This document shows, in pieces, positions 1-5,596 of a stretch of DNA of 5,596 nucleotides. Each line of letters starts with the position of its first letter. Position 1 is the first letter of the stretch. The position numbers and the translations under genes were made by a program. The stretch is from Lysobacterales bacterium. Its GTDB lineage: Bacteria; Pseudomonadota; Gammaproteobacteria; Xanthomonadales; Marinicellaceae. The notes below the pieces were generated by a model, which saw nothing but the letters and a program-made list of their open reading frames with translations, made no database searches and was not told where the DNA came from. Location: NCBI GenBank assembly GCA_027083915.1, contig JALWML010000200.1, forward strand, positions 1-5,596, written 5' to 3'.

Positions 1-60
1 CTAGAAGACATTCCAATTAATAAGAATGGTCATGACCCAAATCAAATGGTAATGTTTTGA
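1..60 (+). CDS. possible 3' end of an upstream protein-coding gene (partial)
   Basis: Reading from base 1, one + frame stays open for 19 codons and ends at a TGA at 58-60. The peptide, which begins LEDIPINK and ends QMVMF, is hydrophilic with a mixed composition and could be the C-terminus of a gene lying mostly upstream. The other two + frames hit stops almost at once. The stretch is too short to identify a family or to rule out chance, and no clear terminator hairpin with a T-run follows it. The only support is the open frame and the abrupt change to very AT-rich sequence after the stop. Confidence 0.33.
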   Translation, partial: LEDIPINKNGHDPNQMVMF

Positions 61-360
61 AAGTTAACGGGACAGTAGTGATATAAATTAAAGGATTATA
101 AAACCACTTTAAATCATATCCCCCTAAAATATAAAAAAACATCAAGCATTGCAATAAGTAATTTTATAAATACAATAAAAAGTTAATTATTATCAAAAAA
201 GTCTATAATTTACTAAATTTTCACCTGTTTTGTGACCAAATTGGCAAAATCAAGCTGAGAAAACCATTAGTAAACAAGATGGGATGTCTATACTAAATGA
301 TGCAACCGGTTCTCCATCAATCATCAAATTAATAAGAGGGTTAGCCAATGCATTATGAAA

Positions 361-387
361 ATGTATTTTGTCTTGAATAAAATACAT
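361..387. repeat. perfect 9-bp inverted repeat with 9-nt spacer
   Basis: The left arm ATGTATTTT (361-369) and right arm AAAATACAT (379-387) are exact reverse complements, separated by 9 bases. In RNA a further G-U pair could extend the stem to 10 with a 7-base loop. The repeat lies 51 bases before the start codon of the M16 peptidase gene and overlaps the candidate -35 element. It could therefore be an operator for a dimeric regulator. A terminator reading on the + strand is unlikely because no T-run follows; on the - strand only a TTTT follows. The arms are AT-rich, so chance occurrence is possible. Confidence 0.6.
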
Positions 388-396
388 CCATAAAAT
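368..396 (+). promoter_or_regulatory. candidate sigma70-type promoter for the peptidase operon
   Basis: A -35-like TTGTCT (368-373, four of six consensus bases) is followed after exactly 17 bases by a -10-like TAAAAT (391-396, five of six). Transcription would begin near 403, giving a leader of about 35 bases before the start codon at 439. Another -10-like hexamer, TAGAAT at 408-413, lacks a recognisable -35 at normal spacing. The region is AT-rich, so such matches arise easily by chance. Spacing and position are the main support. Confidence 0.35.
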
Positions 397-438
397 CAAA
401 TTTAATGTAGAATAGTCGATACAAATTGGAGTTTATCT

Positions 439-2994
439 ATGCACACTAAAATAATTTTAACTTTTTTCTTTTTAAGCCAATACGCTTATGCCGCAAGCAC
501 CATAGACATTCCTCCACAAGGTGTCTCATTACACCAACTGGATAATGGCATTAATGTTTTGCTTATTGAGAATCCTGGTTTGCCGATGGTTGGCATTAAT
601 ACTGTTGTCAAAGTGGGTTCTGCTTATGAAACCTTTGCTTCAAGTGGTATGAGCCATATGCTTGAGCACTTATTGTTTAATGGCACTAGCCAGTTGTCTC
701 AAAAAGAAATGTATGATTTAACGGATAAAATTGGTGGATACAACAATGCCAATACAGGGGAATATTACACTAACTTTATGATGGTTACACCATTTGAAAA
801 CATCAAACAAGGCATGGAAATTCAAGCAGGCATGATATTTGATTCGACCCTACCAAAAGAAAAGTTTGACAAAGAAAAAGGCATCGTCTTAGAAGAAATA
901 GCCAAAACCTTAGCCAATCCGCGGGATAAGGCCGCACGCTTAGTTCGCCAACAATTATACGCAGGTCATGCCATCTCTTTGCCCACACTTGGCACTTATG
1001 AAACCATCAAAAACATGACTCGCGATGATGTTCTGTCTTTTTACAAAAACAATTACGTACCAAACAATATGGAAATCAGTGTGGTTGGTCATTTTGATAC
1101 CGACGAAATGCTTGGCTTGTTAAATGAAATTTATGGGCATGCTAAACCGGGCAATGTCATCCGACCTGCTATTAAAGGGTGGGCAACAGGGTTTGAGCCT
1201 CCTGTGGCACGAAAAAGTAATGGTGTTATCTACTCTTTTACCAACAAAAAGAATATGACAATCCACAACTTTTACCCTTTTAACAACTCATCGGATGCCT
1301 TTGAATCATTATTATCTGATGCCTTGGATAAAAATAAGGACGAAATAGAGTCCCAATTAAAAAATACTTATAAAGAAGTTAAGAGCATTGCTTTTGATTT
1401 GCATAGTTTCCCTGTAGGGCATTATATTCAAGCCGATATCACCATTGACAACGATAAAAACTTAGGAGTAATCAATAAACGCTTTATGCAATTATTAGCC
1501 GAACAGAAATTATTTTTACCCGCTGGTCACATCAAGTCAGAAGCGATTAAAACTAAGACAGACTTTCTCAAGCAAATAGAAAAGCCTCATATGTTTGGAA
1601 TATATAATGCCGATTTAATTGCGCAACAAGGACTTGGAGCTATTATTAAACAATTCTCAGGAGATGAGTTTTTTGATGCGGGAAAAAAGCTCAATCAATT
1701 TAAACTCAATCAAGAACCTCTGATTATTGTTGATTACCCCACAACCAAAAAACGCGAGAATAAAACAACCCAGAACAAAGCCATATTATTGCCAAGCACC
1801 AAAAATTCTGCTTCCATTATTGTTAAACAAAATGAGTTGAGTGAATTACTGGCTATTCATTACCTGTTTAAACACAAAGATAAATTTGAAAAAAAATACG
1901 GAAAAGATGCCGCCAAAATATGGCACGATTTGTTTGGCAAAAAAATGAAATCACCAGAAGTACAAAAGTACATGGCGGATTATGGTTTAAAATTTAAAGT
2001 TAATGACAATCCCTATTTTCCAATGGATGACATTTATTTAAGTCCATCCTTTGGCTATATTCGTGTTGAAGGACTGGCATCAGACTCTCAAGCTGTGATA
2101 GATTTTCTGAGCAAACAAATGTTAAACTTTAAACCCAGTAAACAAGACTTTGAAACAGCACTTAAAAAGAACCAATCAGGAAAATCCCATCAGCAGAAAA
2201 ACAAAAGCAAAGAATTGTTCAAAAAACACTACAACAAAGTTATATTTGGAAAGAATGATGAAAAACCCAATGATAAAGTACTAAACTATGAAAACTTTAT
2301 TGCTTTTGGTGAACGTTACTTTTCCCCTAACAACCTTGTTATTTCAGTCGTTTCAAAACATTCTGCACAAGACATTAAGTCCTATTTTAATGGTTTCACA
2401 AAAGATAACGAACAACCCTTTTCTGGATTAGCTCAAGCCAAAAGATTTGTTAAAAACGATAAAGCCATCACCATCAATGAAACCATTGGCGGTGAGCAAG
2501 CCCAAACATTTTATGGTTTTATCAAAGACATCGACCAAAAAGACGAAGCCGCATTAACCGTGCTGTCATTAATGTTAAAAAGTGATATTGCCTTTAATAT
2601 TCGTGAAAAACAAGGACTTGCCTACCGCATGTCTTCGGGTATTGACATCAAAGGCGATAAAGCTCTGTTCTTTGTCAACGTGCCGACTCAACCCAAAAAT
2701 GTCGATAAATTACTTGAACAATTTGCAGGGCTGATGACCGCAAAATTTGCCGACAAAATCACCCAAGACGAACTTGATAAAACCGTTAATAAATACCTTG
2801 GTCGCATGATGTTTCGCCGATTGTCCAGTATCAATCAAGCCTATTACTTAGCACATTCTTTGTATTTTGATGGCAGTATTGAAGCCGACAAACAACGTCT
2901 GGAGGCTTTGAAGAATGTCAAACTAGCTGATGTCAAAGCAGTTGCCAAAAAATACCTTATTGCCCAAAACCCAATTCAAATTATTATCAACTAG
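439..2994 (+). CDS. exported M16 family (insulinase/pitrilysin-like) zinc metallopeptidase
   Basis: This is probably a periplasmic zinc endopeptidase cutting oligopeptides. The 851-residue product starts with a Sec signal peptide (Lys4, hydrophobic core 5-12, likely cleavage after AYA at 16-18). Its N-terminal M16 domain carries the inverted zinc motif HMLEH (His73, Glu76 as general base, His77). The expected distal ligand is Glu153 in VLEEI, with a supporting acid at Glu146, the same 7-residue spacing as pitrilysin E162/E169. LGTYETI (184-190) and YVPNNMEISVVGHF (206-219) are typical of the end of this domain. The second half repeats the fold without a zinc motif: YFSPNNLVISVV (627-638), then REKQGLAY (722-729) supplying the conserved Arg/Tyr pair of C-terminal M16 domains. 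Residues about 430-610 are Lys-rich and poorly recognisable. Length suits a two-half, single-chain M16 enzyme. The start is supported by GGAG at 428-431, 7 bases upstream, and by the signal peptide. A second peptidase gene follows after 17 bases. The family is secure; the substrate and any specific name (for example PqqL-like) are not. Confidence 0.93.
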   Translation: MHTKIILTFFFLSQYAYAASTIDIPPQGVSLHQLDNGINVLLIENPGLPMVGINTVVKVGSAYETFASSGMSHMLEHLLFNGTSQLSQKEMYDLTDKIGGYNNANTGEYYTNFMMVTPFENIKQGMEIQAGMIFDSTLPKEKFDKEKGIVLEEIAKTLANPRDKAARLVRQQLYAGHAISLPTLGTYETIKNMTRDDVLSFYKNNYVPNNMEISVVGHFDTDEMLGLLNEIYGHAKPGNVIRPAIKGWATGFEPPVARKSNGVIYSFTNKKNMTIHNFYPFNNSSDAFESLLSDALDKNKDEIESQLKNTYKEVKSIAFDLHSFPVGHYIQADITIDNDKNLGVINKRFMQLLAEQKLFLPAGHIKSEAIKTKTDFLKQIEKPHMFGIYNADLIAQQGLGAIIKQFSGDEFFDAGKKLNQFKLNQEPLIIVDYPTTKKRENKTTQNKAILLPSTKNSASIIVKQNELSELLAIHYLFKHKDKFEKKYGKDAAKIWHDLFGKKMKSPEVQKYMADYGLKFKVNDNPYFPMDDIYLSPSFGYIRVEGLASDSQAVIDFLSKQMLNFKPSKQDFETALKKNQSGKSHQQKNKSKELFKKHYNKVIFGKNDEKPNDKVLNYENFIAFGERYFSPNNLVISVVSKHSAQDIKSYFNGFTKDNEQPFSGLAQAKRFVKNDKAITINETIGGEQAQTFYGFIKDIDQKDEAALTVLSLMLKSDIAFNIREKQGLAYRMSSGIDIKGDKALFFVNVPTQPKNVDKLLEQFAGLMTAKFADKITQDELDKTVNKYLGRMMFRRLSSINQAYYLAHSLYFDGSIEADKQRLEALKNVKLADVKAVAKKYLIAQNPIQIIIN

Positions 2995-3011
2995 GCTCTA
3001 TGTGAAAAACC

Positions 3012-5596
3012 ATGAAAAAATTTACTTTACTTATTGCTAGTTTAATTATTAGCCTTTCTAGCTCTGCTAACACACCGATTCATCATGAAATCACTGCTAC
3101 CATTCAACCGAATCAATCCCTGTTGTCTGTTAAAGATGAAATGACTTTTCTTGTCGGCAAAAGAACCAAAACTTTGCAATTTAAACTACACCATAATTTG
3201 GTTCTCAAAAAGAATAAACTCATCAAAAAAATTCAAAGCAATGTGACTAGCCAAGATATTGGCATGGATAAGGATGATGTCAGTGAAGACAGTGCTCTCA
3301 AGCTCAATGTTTATCAAATAAAATTACCACGCAATACGGGTGATGAATTTAAAATTACCGTTAATTATTCGGGCACAATTGAATCGCCTGTCAAACAAAG
3401 TGCCGAAAATTACGCCCGTGGTTTTAGTGAATCCGCTGGCATCATCTTTGAAAAAGGTGTTTATTTAGCCGGTTCGACTTATTGGGTTCCGACCTTTGGT
3501 GAACAAATGGTGACTTTTAAACTCACAACTATTTTGCCTAAAGACTGGAGCGTGGTAACAACAGGCAAGCGTTCACAAGATACAAGCAAAAACAACAAAC
3601 ACATCGACACATGGGATTCACCAACTCCTCAAGAAGAAATTTTCCTCATTGCTGCTGCTTTCACCCAATACAGTTATTCCATGGGCAATGTTGAGGCAAT
3701 GGCATTTTTACGCACACCTGATGAAGGACTTGCCAATAAATACCTCGAAACCACCGCCGGATACATGGAGATGTACCGCAAACTTATTGGACCTTACCCT
3801 TACACTAAATTTGCCTTGGTGGAAAATTTCTGGGAAACTGGCTACGGCATGCCCTCTTTTACCTTACTGGGTGAAAAAATAATCCGCTTTCCTTTTATTT
3901 TGCATTCTTCTTATCCACACGAGTTATTGCACAATTGGTGGGGTAATTCGGTCTACGTTGATTTTGACAACGGTAATTGGTGTGAAGGCTTAACCGCTTA
4001 CATGGCAGATCATTTGATTAAAGAACAACGCTTTCAAGGTGAAGAATACCGCCGTGTGACCCTGCAGAAATTTACCAACTTCGTGAACAAAGATAATGAT
4101 TTTCCTCTTAATAAATTCATCTCACGCCACGATGCTGCCAGTGAAGCCATTGGTTATGGCAAAACCATGATGGTCAATCACATGTTACGCCAAAAAGTTG
4201 GGGATGAAAATTTTATCAAGGCTTACCAACAATTCAACCGTGACAACAAATTTAAAAGAGCTTCTTTTGATGATATTCGCCAAGCCTTTGAAAGCACAAC
4301 CGACCAAAAACTTGACTGGTATTTTAAACAATGGGTGGATCGCACTGGAGCACCTTCTTTAACCATCACTGATGTCAAAAACCAAACGGTTCGTGGTCAA
4401 GACACCATAACTTTCACCTTAAAGCAAATTCAACACGACGATGCCTTTTCACTGGATATTCCATTAGCCATCGTCACCGACAAAGGCACAAGTGAACAAA
4501 TCGTGCAAATGGATAATAAAATCCAGCAGTACAGTCTCGCCGTTGATGGCAAGGTTTTGAAAATTCAAATTGATCCTCATTTTGATATTTTCCGCACACT
4601 TGATCCACGCGAATCTCCACCGGCTTTTACCAAAGCTTATGGCGCTGACAAAACAACCATTATCTTGCCTGCCAAAACAAACAAACGTTACGCACTCTAC
4701 CAAGACTTAGCAACAAAATGGTCACAAGCAAAAGCCGATAAATTTGAAATCATCGCTCAAGAAGACCTTGAAGCATTACCAACAAACCAAGGCGTTATGA
4801 TTTTAGGTTTAGACAATAAGTTTTCAACCTTTGTCAATACTGCTTTAAAACAATACGACTCAAATATTAGCCCGGCAATTGTAAGCTATGGGAAAAGAGT
4901 CCTCAAAACCGACAACAACAGTTTTTTTATCGCTGTTGCCAACCCTAAAAATGCCAAACAAACCATCACCCTACTTTCTATCGGAAATGATGCGGCTGTC
5001 GATGGCTTGGTGAGAAAACTGCCCCACTACGGCAAATACAGTTACCTCGCCTTTGAAGGAGATGAACCATCTAACATCGCCAAGGGCAACTGGCAAATTA
5101 CCGACTCACCTTTAATCTACGCCTTTGATAAAAATGCCAAAGTCGAACTTCAAAAGGGCCAAGCACTGGCACAATTAACCCCCGTTTTTTCTGCCAAACG
5201 CATGATGGAAACTGTCAGTTACCTAGCAGATGACAAGCTTAAAGGGCGTGAACTTGGCAGCCCTGAATTGGATGAGGCTACTCAATTTATCGCAGAAAAG
5301 TTCAAACAGTATGGTTTAAAAGCAGGTGGTGACAATAATAGTTACCTGCAAACATGGGCACAAGATGTTAAAGACAGAAAAAACCTCAAACTCAGCAATG
5401 TTATTGGCATAATCCCTGGCAATAATCCAGATTTGTCCGAAGCCGTTGTAATATCTGCCCATTTCGACCACCTTGGTATGGGCTGGCCCAACCACAAAAG
5501 TGGCAACCAAGGCAAAATTCATAATGGTGCGGATGACAATGCCAGTGGCGTTGCGGTGATGTTAGAGCTCGCCAAAACATTAGGAAAAACAGCCAA
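3012..5596 (+). CDS. exported M1-like / M28 dual-domain metallo-aminopeptidase (3' end beyond window)
   Basis: The frame stays open from ATG 3012 to the window edge (861 codons plus 2 bases). Residues 1-19 form a Sec signal peptide (KK, hydrophobic core, cleavage near SSA-N); there is no lipobox Cys. About 20-200 is a beta-rich N-terminal region. The M1-like catalytic domain has HELLH (His303, Glu304, His307) followed by NWWGN, then distal ligand Glu325 in NWCEGLTAY. Tyr382 in GYGKTMM fits the transition-state Tyr, and WVDRTGAP (441-448) closes the helical part. The usual GXMEN is replaced by VENFWETGYGMP (270-281). About 540-725 is an unidentified alpha/beta linker region. From about 728 an M28 domain begins (MMETVSYLADDKLKGRE near 730), with HFDHLG (zinc ligand His817, Asp819) and GADDNASG (bridging Asp842). 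The remaining M28 ligands lie past the edge. It probably trims N-terminal residues in the periplasm. It follows the M16 gene by 17 bases with no clear Shine-Dalgarno, suggesting co-transcription and perhaps translational coupling. Domain calls are firm; substrates are unknown. Confidence 0.92.
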   Translation, partial: MKKFTLLIASLIISLSSSANTPIHHEITATIQPNQSLLSVKDEMTFLVGKRTKTLQFKLHHNLVLKKNKLIKKIQSNVTSQDIGMDKDDVSEDSALKLNVYQIKLPRNTGDEFKITVNYSGTIESPVKQSAENYARGFSESAGIIFEKGVYLAGSTYWVPTFGEQMVTFKLTTILPKDWSVVTTGKRSQDTSKNNKHIDTWDSPTPQEEIFLIAAAFTQYSYSMGNVEAMAFLRTPDEGLANKYLETTAGYMEMYRKLIGPYPYTKFALVENFWETGYGMPSFTLLGEKIIRFPFILHSSYPHELLHNWWGNSVYVDFDNGNWCEGLTAYMADHLIKEQRFQGEEYRRVTLQKFTNFVNKDNDFPLNKFISRHDAASEAIGYGKTMMVNHMLRQKVGDENFIKAYQQFNRDNKFKRASFDDIRQAFESTTDQKLDWYFKQWVDRTGAPSLTITDVKNQTVRGQDTITFTLKQIQHDDAFSLDIPLAIVTDKGTSEQIVQMDNKIQQYSLAVDGKVLKIQIDPHFDIFRTLDPRESPPAFTKAYGADKTTIILPAKTNKRYALYQDLATKWSQAKADKFEIIAQEDLEALPTNQGVMILGLDNKFSTFVNTALKQYDSNISPAIVSYGKRVLKTDNNSFFIAVANPKNAKQTITLLSIGNDAAVDGLVRKLPHYGKYSYLAFEGDEPSNIAKGNWQITDSPLIYAFDKNAKVELQKGQALAQLTPVFSAKRMMETVSYLADDKLKGRELGSPELDEATQFIAEKFKQYGLKAGGDNNSYLQTWAQDVKDRKNLKLSNVIGIIPGNNPDLSEAVVISAHFDHLGMGWPNHKSGNQGKIHNGADDNASGVAVMLELAKTLGKTA

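Larger units (their letters stand above)
61..438. other. AT-rich intergenic region, no convincing gene
   Basis: This 378-base stretch lies upstream of the M16 peptidase gene. Positions 61-230 are very AT-rich, with many stops in all frames that I read. They include a perfect TATAAT hexamer at 204-209 but no good -35 element at the right distance. Positions 228-249 hold an imperfect inverted repeat (TTTTG...CCAA, one base, TTGG...CAAAA, with a 3-base bulge) whose centre is too tight for a hairpin; it could only be a protein-binding site. Positions about 236-358 are less AT-rich and open on both strands, possibly decayed coding sequence. Positions 361-438 hold the inverted repeat, the candidate promoter and the ribosome binding site of the next gene. 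I see no tRNA, riboswitch or strong terminator. Confidence 0.6.

Noticed and set aside
88..112. TTAAAG...CTTTAA inverted repeat as a terminator for the upstream gene
   Set aside because: The stem is only 6 AT-rich pairs with a 13-base loop and no T-run follows, so it would not make a credible intrinsic terminator.
204..209. Perfect TATAAT as the operon promoter
   Set aside because: No acceptable -35 hexamer lies 16-18 bases upstream, and the site is about 230 bases from the first start codon. In DNA this AT-rich the hexamer is expected by chance.
803..988. 61-codon open frame on the - strand
   Set aside because: It lies wholly inside the M16 zinc-site domain, opposite strongly conserved codons, and its product is an Arg/Trp/Leu-rich sequence without family features. 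It is a shadow frame.
3000..3014. ATG at 3000 as the start of the second gene
   Set aside because: It is followed immediately by TGA. ATG 3012 directly precedes the KK and hydrophobic core of a signal peptide and is the better start.
3649..3882. 77-codon open frame on the + strand
   Set aside because: It overlaps in another frame the M1-like domain, whose own frame is continuous and carries recognisable motifs on both sides.
4464..4703. 79-codon open frame on the - strand
   Set aside because: It is antisense to the continuous M1-M28 coding frame and shows no independent start signal or recognisable motif.
5316..5522. 68-codon open frame on the - strand
   Set aside because: It is antisense to the M28 domain, including its HFDHLG motif; the + frame explains the sequence.

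Overview
The window comes from a low-GC (AT-rich by eye), Gram-negative-like bacterium. Both substantial genes encode proteins with a classical Sec signal peptide and a metallopeptidase fold of the kind found in proteobacterial periplasms. A low-GC gammaproteobacterium fits the style of the proteins, but this is an impression and no phylogenetic marker is present.

Layout: positions 1-60 may hold the last 19 codons of an upstream gene. Positions 61-438 are an AT-rich intergenic stretch with no convincing gene. It contains a perfect 9-bp inverted repeat with a 9-nt spacer (361-387), a plausible sigma70-type promoter overlapping it (368-396), and two overlapping short open stretches that could be gene debris (236-358 on + and 250-387 on -). 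Positions 439-2994 encode a complete 851-residue exported M16 (insulinase/pitrilysin-like) zinc peptidase. After 17 bases, a second gene starts at 3012 on the same strand and stays open through the window end (861 complete codons). It encodes an exported protein that joins an M1-like (gluzincin) aminopeptidase module to an M28 aminopeptidase module. The window cuts it inside the M28 domain.

Working together: the two genes look like one transcription unit for secreted or periplasmic peptide breakdown. The M16 enzyme would cut oligopeptides internally, and the M1 and M28 modules would trim amino acids from the ends. This is inferred from family membership and gene order. The least ordinary features are the two unrelated zinc peptidase folds on one chain, the M1 zinc motif with 17 rather than 18 residues between HEXXH and the distal Glu, and the absence of a recognisable GXMEN motif in that module. 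I found no RNA gene, CRISPR array, insertion sequence or phage module, and nothing that clearly amounts to a new system.
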